Shown here: positions 20,150 to 32,136 of the stretch, piece by piece
Numbering within the stretch: position 1 is the first letter of the stretch
How the letters are laid out: every line of letters begins with the position of its first letter
Source: Shinella daejeonensis
GTDB taxonomy: Bacteria; Pseudomonadota; Alphaproteobacteria; Rhizobiales; Rhizobiaceae
Reading direction: 5' to 3'
NCBI RefSeq assembly: GCF_024281235.1
Contig: NZ_JAHWXY010000001.1
Span: 682,001-746,000, forward strand
Length of the DNA: 64,000 bases
Made by a program: the position numbers and the translations under genes
Notes under the pieces: generated by a model
The model's database searches: none
What the model saw: the letters and a program-made list of their open reading frames with translations, nothing else
Told to the model about the DNA's origin: nothing

Positions 20150-20809
20150 ATGAGAAAGATCGTAGTCGGCGCATTCGTGAGCCTTGACGGCGTCATGCAG
20201 GCGCCTGGAGGACCGGAAGAGGATCCGGTCGGCGGTTTCCGCTTCGGAGGCTGGGTGGCGCCGCTTTTCGACGACACCCTCGGGGCTGCCATCGACGCGC
20301 TTTTCGCGCGGCCTTTCGATCTCCTGCTCGGCCGCAAGACCTATGATATCTTCGCGGCCCATTGGCCTTACGCCGGACCGGAGGATCCTATCGGCTCTCT
20401 CTTCGACAGGATCCATAAATATGTCGCGACCCGCAACGCGGATTTCGTGGCGGACTGGCAAAACAGCAGCCTGCTCCTGCCGGACGCCGTGGCCGCCGTG
20501 CGCGCCCTGAAGGCCGGCGACGGACCGGATCTCCTGACGCAGGGATCGACGGACTTCCTGAAGAGCCTGTTTGCGCACGATCTCGTCGACGAAATCCACC
20601 TCTTCACCTTCCCGCTGATCCTCGGCAAGGGCAAGCGGCTGTTCGGCGAGGAAAGCATGCCCGTCGGGATGAGGCTCGTCGCGTCGCAGGCGACGCCGAA
20701 CGGCATCACCATCGGCCACTACCGTCGCGACGGCGCCGTCACCACCGGCTCCTTCGAATTCGACCAGCCGACCGAGGCAGAACTGGCCCGCCGGCGCAAC
20801 CTCGCCTGA
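20150..20809 (+). CDS. Dihydrofolate-reductase-like (RibD C-terminal domain) protein
   Basis: A 219-residue protein of the RibD-C/DHFR superfamily: MRKIVVGAFVSLDGVMQAPG at the N-terminus, LLGRKTYDIFAAHWP (NADPH-binding loop region), and the C-terminal GSTDFLKSLFAHDLVDEIH and FPLILGKGKRLF. Such YyaP/YwjB-like proteins are probable NADPH-dependent reductases with unknown substrate. ACGAGGAGAATCACG precedes the start. About 30 C-terminal residues extend beyond the usual length. Confidence 0.88.
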   Translation: MRKIVVGAFVSLDGVMQAPGGPEEDPVGGFRFGGWVAPLFDDTLGAAIDALFARPFDLLLGRKTYDIFAAHWPYAGPEDPIGSLFDRIHKYVATRNADFVADWQNSSLLLPDAVAAVRALKAGDGPDLLTQGSTDFLKSLFAHDLVDEIHLFTFPLILGKGKRLFGEESMPVGMRLVASQATPNGITIGHYRRDGAVTTGSFEFDQPTEAELARRRNLA

Positions 20810-20886
20810 GGGAACGCCCGGACGGGAACTTGACCGCCGCCGCCCTTCCCGCTCCTATGGTCGGCGGGAAACCGGGGGAGGATATG

Positions 20887-21915
20887 ATGCTGGCAGGCCG
20901 GCTGGAAGGAAACGGCAGCTTTTTCGTGCGCGAGGTGGAAACACCCGTTCCCGGGCCGGGCGAACTGCTGGTGCGCATTGAGGCGGCGGGCATCTGCGGC
21001 ACCGACCGTCATCTTTTCCGCGGCGAATTCCCCTCCCGGCCACCCGTCACGCTCGGCCACGAATTTTCCGGCATCGTCGAGGCAACGGGCGCGGGCGTCA
21101 CCCGCTTCCGCGCCGGCATGCGGGTGACGGGCGACCCGAACATCGCCTGCGGCGGCTGCGCGCAATGCCGGCGCGGACGTGTGAACCTCTGCGAAAACCT
21201 GGTCGCCATCGGCATCCACCGCGACGGCGGCTTTGCCGAGCATGTGACCGTTCCTGAAAATCAGGCTTACGAACTGCCGCTGTCGCTGCCGCCGGAACGG
21301 GGCGCCTTCTGCGAGCCGCTGGCCTGCTGCCTGCACGCCGTCGACAAGGCGGAAATCCGGGCGGGCGCATCCGTCGTCGTGCTCGGCGGCGGGGTCATCG
21401 GCATGCTCACGGTGCAGCTCGCGCGGCTTGCCGGCGCCGGTTCCGTCATCCTCGCGACCCGTCAGGCCGTGCGTCGCTCGCTTGCCGAAGAGATCGGCGC
21501 GACAGGCTCCTTCGACCCCGCCGCGCAGGATATCGTGCCGGGCATCGCCGGCCCGGACGGCCTTCTGCCGGGCGGCGCGGATATCGTGTTCGAATGCGCA
21601 GGCGTCGCCGAAACGGTGCGGCAGGCTCCCAAACTTGCCCGCAGCGGCGGCACGGTCGTCCTTCTCGGCGTTCTGCCGCAAGGCGAAACGGTGGAGATCG
21701 AGCCTTTCGACCTGCTTTTCCGCGAGGTGAAGCTGCTGACCTCCTTCCTCAATCCCTTCGTCCATGGCCGCGCCGCCGCGCTCATCGCCTCCGGCGCAAT
21801 CGAGGTCGACCGTCTGGTCTCGCGCTGCATCGGCCTTGCCGACCTGCCCGACGCCATCGCCAACCCGCCCCGCCCGGGCGAGATCAAGGTGCTGGTGATG
21901 CCGGGACTTGCCTAG
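20887..21915 (+). CDS. Zinc-dependent alcohol (polyol) dehydrogenase
   Basis: A 342-residue medium-chain dehydrogenase. Catalytic zinc ligands lie in GICGTDRHLF and LGHEFSGIV (about residues 37 and 59), the structural zinc cluster is CGGCAQCRRGRVNLC (about 86-100), and the Rossmann motif is VVLGGGVIGMLTVQLA. It resembles sorbitol/threonine-dehydrogenase-like enzymes. The start at 20887 is preferred over 20884 and 20857 because the GGGGGAGG site is then about 5 bases away. It lies 77 bases after the RibD-like gene in the same direction. Confidence 0.9.
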   Translation: MLAGRLEGNGSFFVREVETPVPGPGELLVRIEAAGICGTDRHLFRGEFPSRPPVTLGHEFSGIVEATGAGVTRFRAGMRVTGDPNIACGGCAQCRRGRVNLCENLVAIGIHRDGGFAEHVTVPENQAYELPLSLPPERGAFCEPLACCLHAVDKAEIRAGASVVVLGGGVIGMLTVQLARLAGAGSVILATRQAVRRSLAEEIGATGSFDPAAQDIVPGIAGPDGLLPGGADIVFECAGVAETVRQAPKLARSGGTVVLLGVLPQGETVEIEPFDLLFREVKLLTSFLNPFVHGRAAALIASGAIEVDRLVSRCIGLADLPDAIANPPRPGEIKVLVMPGLA

Positions 21916-22144
21916 AAGAAGGCCGCCATCCCCGGCCGTGCTCGCCGCCACCGTTTTCCCCGCAGGGCGCCGTCGACGCATTTTCCTGTCGATTCGCCAA
22001 TTTTCGGGGTTCCGCTCGGCACGGCATTTGCCTATAAGCCGCTTCTAGCCTTGAAAGACCATAAATGCGCGCCCGGCCGGTGATCCTCCCACCACGGCCG
22101 GTTTTCCGCGCGCGCGGCCAAAGCGACAAGAACGGATAGAAAAG

Positions 22145-25627
<3,483 letters not shown>

Positions 25628-25635
25628 CGGGCCGC

Positions 25636-25667
25636 CGCGGAGCGAAACATCTGGCTTTCGCTCCGCG
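25636..25667 (+). other. Hairpin downstream of carB
   Basis: A perfect 12-bp stem (25636-25647 with 25656-25667) with an 8-nt loop begins 8 bases after the carB stop. It lacks a T-tract, so it may protect the 3' end or act with the second hairpin at 25701-25737. Confidence 0.5.
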
Positions 25668-25700
25668 ATATCTGTTATAAGCGGCGTTTGAATGCTTTCA

Positions 25701-25737
25701 ACGGTTCCGGGGGTTTCTCCGGGGACCGTTTTCTTTT
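25701..25737 (+). terminator. Rho-independent terminator between carB and greA
   Basis: A stem (25701-25708 with 25722-25729, one G-T pair) is followed by TTTTCTTTT. It suggests that greA has its own promoter or is reached by read-through. Confidence 0.65.
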
Positions 25738-25786
25738 GCGTGCGTATGGCCCCCGGACCCGACGCTGCGGACTAAGGACAGGAAAC

Positions 25787-26263
25787 ATGGTTGAAAAGGT
25801 TCCGATGACCCACGGTGGGTTCGTCAAGCTACAGGAAGAGCTTCGCTGGCGTCAGCAGGAGGAGCGCCCTCGCATCATCGAGGCGATCTCCGAGGCGCGC
25901 GCTCATGGCGACCTTTCGGAAAACGCCGAATACCATGCCGCCAAGGAAGCGCAGAGCCACAACGAGGGCCGGATTTCCGAACTCGAGGACTTCGTGGCGC
26001 GTGCGGAAGTCATCGATCTTTCCCGCATGTCCGGTTCGAAGGTGAAATTCGGCGCGAAGGTGAAGATCGTCGACGAGGACACCGACGAGGAAAAGATCTA
26101 CCAGATCGTCGGCGACCAGGAAGCCGATGTGAAGGAAGGCCGCATCTCCATCTCCTCGCCCATCGCGCGCGCGCTGATCGGCAAGGAAGTCGGCGATTCG
26201 ATCGAAGTCAACGCTCCCGGCGGCTCCAGAGCCTACGAAATCCTCGAAGTGAACTGGGGATAG
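25787..26263 (+). CDS. greA: Transcription elongation factor GreA
   Basis: The 158-residue factor rescues backtracked RNA polymerase by stimulating transcript cleavage. The coiled-coil tip motif [16 protein letters not shown] lies at about residue 43, and the C-terminal FKBP-like domain ends with [20 protein letters not shown]. The start at 25787 has AGGACAGGAAAC upstream and gives the usual length; the longer frame from 25688 overlaps the terminator. Confidence 0.97.
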   Translation: MVEKVPMTHGGFVKLQEELRWRQQEERPRIIEAISEARAHGDLSENAEYHAAKEAQSHNEGRISELEDFVARAEVIDLSRMSGSKVKFGAKVKIVDEDTDEEKIYQIVGDQEADVKEGRISISSPIARALIGKEVGDSIEVNAPGGSRAYEILEVNWG

Positions 26264-26271
26264 GCCTCACC

Positions 26272-26303
26272 GGCCCGCAATAGCAGTGGCCCGCAATAGC
26301 AGT
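26272..26303 (+). repeat. Exact 16-bp tandem duplication
   Basis: GGCCCGCAATAGCAGT occurs twice head-to-tail (26272-26287 and 26288-26303), immediately before the ribosome site of the next gene. Confidence 0.9.
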
Positions 26304-26316
26304 GGAGAGACCGGGA

Positions 26317-27417
26317 ATGGCGCGCAAACCCGTGCTGCTCACCTATATCAACGGCATGCCGGATTTCGAGAGCCTTTACCCGGTACTCGCCGTGCTCGAG
26401 GCCCGCGGCCGGATCGACGTGCGGACGGTGATCTATTCGAAGCTGCTGCGCAAGGAGCCCCGGCTCGAACAGACGTTCCGGCATTACGGGCACACGCCCG
26501 TCGCCGCGTCGAAACTGCGGATGAAATTCCTGTTCGGCCAGCCGATGCGCGACGCCGACGCCGTTCTCGGCATCGCCGATCCTCTCTGGGACACGACCAC
26601 ACGCAAATTGCGTAGCAAGCATGTGGTGCGCGTCGGCAAGCCGGCGATCTTCCTTCAGCACGGGGCTTACCAGCGGGGCGTCAATGCCCGCTGGATCGCC
26701 GACCCCATGCGTTTCTACTCCAGTCTCATCCTGTTCTGGGAGCCGCTTGGAGAAAATCGCGTGTTCTTCGAAGCCGAAACGGCGGCCCGGATCCGGCCGG
26801 TCGGCTTCACCAAGCAGCATGTCCTGCCGCCAAAGGCGCTGTCGCCGGAACTCACCTCGTGGATGGAGCGCTACAGCCGGCGGCTTCTCATCTGCCAGTC
26901 GTTCCGCTGGGGGCTGGGGCGCTTCCAGAAGGACCACATCGATCATTTCTACGATATGGTCGACACCCTCCTCAGCCGCCATCCCGACCTCGGTATCGTT
27001 ATCCGCTCGCATCGCGGCAAGGTTCGCCGCAACCACCGCATGCATGATCGCTCCTTGCGTAAGAAACATGATAATGTCATGTTTTCACATCAATATTCCG
27101 GCCCCATGAAGGGCTTCACCATCCATGACGCGCTCGATGTCGTGGACGGTATGATCTCGCCGGTCTCCACGACGGTGCTCGACTGTCTCTATCGGGACAA
27201 GCCGACGGCCGTCTTCGCCGAGGAGACCCCGCTGTTCGGGCAACTTCCGCAGATCGCCGGCCTGGAGGACGCGGAAGCCTTCATCGAAAGCCTCCGGCGG
27301 CCCGGAGCGTTCGGCGAGGGCGTTCTGACGCAATTCGGCCAGTTGGACAGGAACCTGACGAGAGCGGCCGAGGAAATCGAAACGTTCCTGCTGCAACAGT
27401 CGCCCGGCCAGGCCTGA
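26317..27417 (+). CDS. Putative GT-B-type glycosyl/glycerophosphotransferase
   Basis: A 366-residue cytoplasmic protein with no signal peptide. The region around HQYSGPMKGFTIHDALDVVD and ISPVSTTVLDCLYRDKPTAV resembles the C-terminal nucleotide-sugar-binding half of CDP-glycerol glycerophosphotransferase and capsule GT-B enzymes; FLQHGAYQRGVN resembles the N-terminal acceptor loop. I do not recognise a precise family. The ATG at 26317 has GGAGAG 7 bases upstream; a GTG at 26302 overlaps the 16-bp duplication. Lying between greA and pseB in the same direction, it is a candidate transferase for the sugar made downstream. Family placement is tentative. Confidence 0.6.
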   Translation: MARKPVLLTYINGMPDFESLYPVLAVLEARGRIDVRTVIYSKLLRKEPRLEQTFRHYGHTPVAASKLRMKFLFGQPMRDADAVLGIADPLWDTTTRKLRSKHVVRVGKPAIFLQHGAYQRGVNARWIADPMRFYSSLILFWEPLGENRVFFEAETAARIRPVGFTKQHVLPPKALSPELTSWMERYSRRLLICQSFRWGLGRFQKDHIDHFYDMVDTLLSRHPDLGIVIRSHRGKVRRNHRMHDRSLRKKHDNVMFSHQYSGPMKGFTIHDALDVVDGMISPVSTTVLDCLYRDKPTAVFAEETPLFGQLPQIAGLEDAEAFIESLRRPGAFGEGVLTQFGQLDRNLTRAAEEIETFLLQQSPGQA

Positions 27418-27484
27418 ACCCGCTCCGCAGCCACCCGCCGCCCGGACGCCAAGCGCTTGACCTTACCGGCGCAACGCCGCAATA

Positions 27485-27610
27485 GATCAGTTCAAGCAAA
27501 AGTGCGCAGCGGTTTTAGTCGCAGCGGTTTTGCGTCCGGAAATGCGGCCAGGGCAAAGAGACAGAGCGGCTCTACCGGCCCTGTGAAAACAGGAACCGCT
27601 CTGGAACGTT
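27485..27610 (+). repeat. Dispersed rhizobial intergenic repeat, copy 1
   Basis: It contains the characteristic AAAAGTGCGCAGCGGTTTT and TGCGTCCGGAAATGCGGCC blocks, then CAAAGAGACAGAGCGG and an end GGAACCGCTCTGG. CGCAGCGGTTTT is duplicated internally at 27505-27516 and 27520-27531. The block order matches what I know as a common repeat in Rhizobiaceae intergenic regions. Confidence 0.6.
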
Positions 27611-27652
27611 TGGCAAACACCGCCCGAAAGGGCCAGAACAGGTACGAAATCA

Positions 27653-28651
27653 ATGCTAGAAGGTAAATCCATTCTTGTAACGGGAGGGACGGGGTCGTTC
27701 GGCAACGCCTTCGTTCCGATGACGCTCGCCAAATACAATCCCAAGCGGATCGTCATCTATTCGCGCGACGAGATGAAGCAGTGGGAGATGGCCAAGAAGT
27801 TCCAGAACGATCCGCGCGTGCGCTTCTTCATCGGCGACGTGCGCGACAAGGAACGGCTCTACCGTGCGCTCGACGGCGTCGAATTCGTCGTTCATGCGGC
27901 GGCCACCAAGATCGTCCCGACGGCCGAATACAATCCCTTCGAATGCGTCAAGACGAACATCAACGGCGCGATGAACCTGATCGACGCCTGTATCGACCGC
28001 AAGATCCGCCGCGTCGTGGCCCTTTCCACCGACAAGGCGTCGAGCCCGGTCAATCTCTACGGCGCCACCAAGCTCGCCTCCGACAAACTGTTCGTTTCCG
28101 GCAATGCCTATGCCGGCGGCCATGACACCCGTTTCGCCGTGGTGCGCTACGGCAACGTCATGGGATCGCGCGGTTCGGTCATCCCCTTCTTCCTGTCGAT
28201 CCGCGACAAGGGCGAACTGCCGATCACCGACGAGCGCATGACCCGCTTCATGATCAGCCTGGAACAGGGCGTGGAACTGGTGTGGCACGCCTTCTCCGAC
28301 ATGGAGGGCGGCGAGATCTACGTCAAGAAAATCCCCTCCATGAAGGTCTCCGACCTCGCCCGCGCGGTCGCCCCGGAGGCCCGCCAGAAGATCGTCGGCA
28401 TCCGCCCCGGCGAAAAGCTGCACGAACAGATGATCGGCGAGGAAGACGCTCACTACACGTTCGAATATCCGGAGCATTTCAAGATCCTTCCGGCCATCAA
28501 CAACTGGTACGAGACGAGCGAGCGGATCAAGGACGGCGTGCGGGTGCCCGAAGGGTTCAGCTACACGTCCGACAACAACAAGGACTGGATGAGCGTCGAG
28601 GCGTTGCAAGCCTGGATCAGCGCCAACCGGGACAAGATCGGGGCGATCTGA
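27653..28651 (+). CDS. pseB: PseB, UDP-N-acetylglucosamine 4,6-dehydratase (inverting)
   Basis: The 332-residue NAD(P)-dependent SDR performs the first step of pseudaminic acid synthesis, converting UDP-GlcNAc to the 4-keto-6-deoxy-L-arabino-hexulose. The Rossmann motif is VTGGTGSFGNAF (residue 9), the catalytic region is ALSTDKASSPVNLYGATKL (Tyr-x3-Lys), and VVRYGNVMGSRGSVIPFF is characteristic of the inverting dehydratases. It ends IRPGEKLHEQMIGEEDA. The stop TGA overlaps the pseC start by one base (TGATG), indicating translational coupling. Confidence 0.95.
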   Translation: MLEGKSILVTGGTGSFGNAFVPMTLAKYNPKRIVIYSRDEMKQWEMAKKFQNDPRVRFFIGDVRDKERLYRALDGVEFVVHAAATKIVPTAEYNPFECVKTNINGAMNLIDACIDRKIRRVVALSTDKASSPVNLYGATKLASDKLFVSGNAYAGGHDTRFAVVRYGNVMGSRGSVIPFFLSIRDKGELPITDERMTRFMISLEQGVELVWHAFSDMEGGEIYVKKIPSMKVSDLARAVAPEARQKIVGIRPGEKLHEQMIGEEDAHYTFEYPEHFKILPAINNWYETSERIKDGVRVPEGFSYTSDNNKDWMSVEALQAWISANRDKIGAI

Positions 28652-29814
28652 TGATACCTTACGGCCGCCAGGACATTTCCCAGGCCGATATCGACGCGGT
28701 CGTGGAGACCCTCCAGTCCGATTTCCTGACGCAGGGACCGGCGGTCGAACGCTTCGAGAAGGCCCTCACCGACTATTGCGGCGCGGCTTTCGGCGTGGCG
28801 GCCAATTCCGCCACATCCGCCCTGCATATCGCCTGCCTCGCACTCGGCCTCGGGCCGGGCGACCTCCTGTGGACCTCGCCGATCACCTTCGTCGCCTCGG
28901 CCAATTGCGGCCTTTATTGCGGCGCCGACGTCGACTTCGTCGATATCGACCCGGAGACCTTCAACCTTTCTCCGGTCGCTCTGGAGCGGAAGCTGGAGGC
29001 GGCCCATGCCGCCGGCCGGCTTCCCAAGGTGATCGTGCCGGTGCATATGACCGGCCAGTCCTGCGACATGGCGGCGATCGCCGCACTTGCCCGGCGCTAC
29101 GGCGTAAGGGTGATCGAGGATGCCTCCCACGCCATCGGCGGACGCTACCGCGACGCGCCCATCGGCAACTGCGCCTTCTCCGACATCACGGTCTTCAGCT
29201 TCCATCCGGTCAAGATCGTCACCACCGCCGAAGGCGGCGCGGCGATGACCAACGATCCCGCACTCGCCGAACGCATGCGGCTTTTCCGCTCCCACGGCGT
29301 CACCCGCGACGAACGGCTGATGACCCGGCCGGCCGATGGCCCCTGGTATTACCAGCAGATCGAACTCGGCTACAACTACCGCATGACCGACCTGCAAGCG
29401 GCACTCGGCGTCAGCCAGATGAACCGCGTCGACGACTACGTCGCCCGCCGCCACGCCATCGCCGACCGCTATGACGCGCTGCTTTCCGGCCTGCCGGTGA
29501 AGCCGCCGCTGCGCCGGACCGACGGCCGCTCGGCGCTGCATCTCTATGTCATCCGCCTTGCCGCCGAAACGCTGGCCGCGCCGGGACACCGGGCGGTCTT
29601 CGAGGGGCTGCGCGCCCGTGGCGTCGGCGTCAACCTGCATTACATCCCCGTCCATACGCAGCCCTATTACGAAGCGCGCGGCTTCGCGCCGGGCGATTTT
29701 CCCGAGGCTGAAGCCTATTACGCCGCCGCGATCAGCCTGCCGATGTTCCCGACGCTCGGCGAGGCCGATCAGGTCCGTGTCGTCGACGCCCTCAAGGAAG
29801 CGCTTGCCGTATGA
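28651..29814 (+). CDS. pseC: PseC, PLP-dependent UDP-4-amino-4,6-dideoxy-sugar aminotransferase
   Basis: The 387-residue DegT/DnrJ/EryC1-family enzyme adds an amino group at C4 of the PseB product. The PLP lysine lies in VFSFHPVKIVTTAEGGA (about residue 186), with VIEDASHAIGG before it and YNYRMTDLQAALG after it. The N-terminus IPYGRQDISQADIDAVVETL is typical of PseC. The start ATG shares one base with the pseB stop; the stop overlaps pseF. Confidence 0.95.
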   Translation: MIPYGRQDISQADIDAVVETLQSDFLTQGPAVERFEKALTDYCGAAFGVAANSATSALHIACLALGLGPGDLLWTSPITFVASANCGLYCGADVDFVDIDPETFNLSPVALERKLEAAHAAGRLPKVIVPVHMTGQSCDMAAIAALARRYGVRVIEDASHAIGGRYRDAPIGNCAFSDITVFSFHPVKIVTTAEGGAAMTNDPALAERMRLFRSHGVTRDERLMTRPADGPWYYQQIELGYNYRMTDLQAALGVSQMNRVDDYVARRHAIADRYDALLSGLPVKPPLRRTDGRSALHLYVIRLAAETLAAPGHRAVFEGLRARGVGVNLHYIPVHTQPYYEARGFAPGDFPEAEAYYAAAISLPMFPTLGEADQVRVVDALKEALAV

Positions 29815-30515
29815 AGATCGCCATCATCCCGGCGCGCGGCGGCTCCAAGCGCATTCACCGGAAGAACGTGAAGCTCTTCGCCGGCGTTCCGATGATCGTC
29901 CGCTCGATCCGCACCGCGCTCGAAAGCGGGTGTTTCGACCGCGTCGTCATCTCCACCGACGACGACGCGATCGCCGGCACCGCTCTTGCCGAGGGTGCCG
30001 AGGTACCGTTCCGCCGGCCCGCCGAACTCAGCGACGATCATACGCCGACCGTCCCGGTCATCCGCCATGCGCTGGAGTTCATGCTCGATCGCGGCGAGAA
30101 GATCGAGGCCGCCTGCTGCATCTATGCCACCGCGCCCTTCATGCGCGCCGATGACCTGCGGGCCGCTCACGACCTGTTTTGCGCAAGCGATGCCGACTAT
30201 GTCTTCGCCGCCACGGAGTTCGCCTTTCCGATCCAGCGGGCGATCCGCCTCGGCCCGCAGGGCGAGATCGGCATGTTCCATCCGCAGTATCAGGACAGCC
30301 GGTCGCAGGATCTGGAGCCCGCCTATCACGACGCCGGCCAGTTCTACTGGGGGCGGACCTCGGCCTGGCTTGCCGGAACCCCGATCTTCGGCCCGAAATC
30401 GCGGATCCACCTGATGCCGCGCTCGCGTGTCCAGGACATCGACACGCCGGAAGACTGGCGGCAGGCCGAGCTGATGCTCAAAGCGCTGGAGGCCGCACCC
30501 GAGGCGGAGGGCTGA
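29811..30515 (+). CDS. pseF: PseF, pseudaminic acid cytidylyltransferase
   Basis: The 234-residue enzyme activates pseudaminic acid with CTP, giving CMP-Pse, the donor for transferases. The N-terminal nucleotide-binding motif is IIPARGGSKRIHRKNVKLF, followed by VVISTDDDAIA. The C-terminal DAGQFYWGRTSAWL is diagnostic of PseF as against NeuA. The ATG overlaps the pseC stop by 4 bases (ATGA). Confidence 0.94.
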   Translation: MKIAIIPARGGSKRIHRKNVKLFAGVPMIVRSIRTALESGCFDRVVISTDDDAIAGTALAEGAEVPFRRPAELSDDHTPTVPVIRHALEFMLDRGEKIEAACCIYATAPFMRADDLRAAHDLFCASDADYVFAATEFAFPIQRAIRLGPQGEIGMFHPQYQDSRSQDLEPAYHDAGQFYWGRTSAWLAGTPIFGPKSRIHLMPRSRVQDIDTPEDWRQAELMLKALEAAPEAEG

Positions 30516-30519
30516 CCCC

Positions 30520-31620
30520 ATGGCCCCACGCATCGTCTTCCGCGCCGACGCCTCCACCGAGATCGGCCTCGGCCACATCATGCGCTGCCTGACGCTTGCC
30601 GACGTCTTGCGTCAGCGCGGCGCGAAAATCGCTTTCATCTGCCGTGACCTGCCGGGTTTTACGCCGGAACTGGTGACGGATCGCGGCTATCGGCTCGAAC
30701 GCCTGCCGGCCGGCGCCCCCGGACAGGGCGGCCCCGCCGAGCCCGCCCATGGCCATTGGCTCGGCGCGCCGCTGGCCGACGAGATCGCCCGGTCCTCGGC
30801 CATATTGGCCGGCGGCGTCGACGGGCTGGTGATGGATCACTACGCGCTCGACCGGCGCTGGCAGCAGGCCATGCGTCCGCTGGCGCGCCGCCTCATGGTC
30901 ATCGACGACCTCGCCGACCGCGCGCATGACTGCGACCTGCTCCTCGACCAGACGCTCGGCCGCCGGCAGGACGATTACCGCCCGCTCGTTCCGGCGGGAA
31001 CCCGGCTGCTGCTGGGAACCGCCTATGCGCTGCTGCGCCCCGGCTTCGCCGCCGCCCGGGCGGCCTCGCTTTCCCGGCGCGCCGGCCGTAACACGCCCGA
31101 GCGCATCCTCGTGTCGATGGGCGGTGTCGACAGGCTCAATCTTTCCGCCCGCGCCCTCGAAGCGCTTGCGCCCTGCGCGGCCTTGATGCCCCTTGCAGTG
31201 ACCGTTATCCTCGGCCCTGCGGCGCCATGGCGAAAATCCGTGGCGGCGCTGGCGGAAGGCTTGCCCTTCCCGGTCGAACTGGCCGTCGATCCGCCCGATA
31301 TTCCGGCGCTCCTTGCGCATTGCGATCTTGCCATCGGCGGCGGCGGCGGCTCCGCCTGGGAGCGATGCGCGATGGGATTGCCGAGTATCGTCGTGGTCAT
31401 GGCCGAAAACCAGATCAACGGCGCCGAGCAACTCCGGCGGAAGGGCGCTTCCGTGACGATCGGCTCGCCCGACGACATGGCCGCGCGGATACCGGCGCTC
31501 ATGGCCGAGCTTGGAGCCGAAGGCCGGCTTGCGGCCATGAGCGCCGCCGCCGCCGGCATCGTCGACGGACTGGGCGCGCCACGGGTGGCGGATGCATTGT
31601 GGAACGAGATGGGAGAATGA
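30520..31620 (+). CDS. pseG: PseG, UDP-2,4-diacetamido-2,4,6-trideoxy-altropyranose hydrolase
   Basis: The 366-residue GT-B-fold hydrolase removes UDP from the acetylated intermediate, giving the free hexose for PseI. Motifs include FRADASTEIGLGHIMRCLTL at the N-terminus, VMDHYALDRRW, VIDDLADRAHDCDLLLDQ and GGGGSAWERCAMGLPSI in the nucleotide-binding half. It is 4 bases from pseF. Its stop overlaps pseH (ATGA). Confidence 0.94.
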   Translation: MAPRIVFRADASTEIGLGHIMRCLTLADVLRQRGAKIAFICRDLPGFTPELVTDRGYRLERLPAGAPGQGGPAEPAHGHWLGAPLADEIARSSAILAGGVDGLVMDHYALDRRWQQAMRPLARRLMVIDDLADRAHDCDLLLDQTLGRRQDDYRPLVPAGTRLLLGTAYALLRPGFAAARAASLSRRAGRNTPERILVSMGGVDRLNLSARALEALAPCAALMPLAVTVILGPAAPWRKSVAALAEGLPFPVELAVDPPDIPALLAHCDLAIGGGGGSAWERCAMGLPSIVVVMAENQINGAEQLRRKGASVTIGSPDDMAARIPALMAELGAEGRLAAMSAAAAGIVDGLGAPRVADALWNEMGE

Positions 31621-32132
31621 CGAAGAACGATATCCTGCGGCCGCTCGCCCCGGCGGATTTGGAAATGGTCCGCAGCTGGCGCAATCATCCCTCCGTGCGC
31701 GACTATATGCTCACCCGGCAGGAAATCACCGCCGGGGCGCATCGCGAATGGTTCAACCGCCACCGGGACGATCCCGGCCGCGCGCTGCTGGTCTTCGAGT
31801 GCGAGGGAACGGCAAAAGGGTTCGTGCAGTTCACCCCGTCCCTTTCGGCAGGCGTTGCCGACTGGGGCTTTTACACCGCGCCGGACGCACCGAAGGGCAC
31901 GGGCCGCCGGCTCGGCCGCGCGGCGCTTGCCGAGGCTTTCGGCCGTCTCGGCTACCAGCGGCTGTGCGGCCAGGCGCTCGGCGGCAATGCCGCGTCGATC
32001 CGCCTGCACGAGGCGCTCGGTTTCACCGAGGAAGGACGGCTGCGGCGGCACTTCTTCGACGGAGCCGGCTGGCACGATCTCGTGCTGTTCGGCCTATTGA
32101 AAAACGAATGGCAGGAAAGCCAGCGAGGATGA
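31617..32132 (+). CDS. pseH: PseH, UDP-4-amino-sugar N-acetyltransferase (GNAT)
   Basis: A 171-residue GNAT-fold enzyme that acetylates the C4 amine using acetyl-CoA. The N-terminal LRPLAPADLEMVRSWRNHPS and the acetyl-CoA loop KGTGRRLGRAALAEAF are clear, followed by IRLHEALGFTEEG. This matches PseH. The start overlaps the pseG stop by 4 bases; the stop lies 4 bases before pseI. Confidence 0.92.
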   Translation: MTKNDILRPLAPADLEMVRSWRNHPSVRDYMLTRQEITAGAHREWFNRHRDDPGRALLVFECEGTAKGFVQFTPSLSAGVADWGFYTAPDAPKGTGRRLGRAALAEAFGRLGYQRLCGQALGGNAASIRLHEALGFTEEGRLRRHFFDGAGWHDLVLFGLLKNEWQESQRG

Positions 32133-32136
32133 CGCC

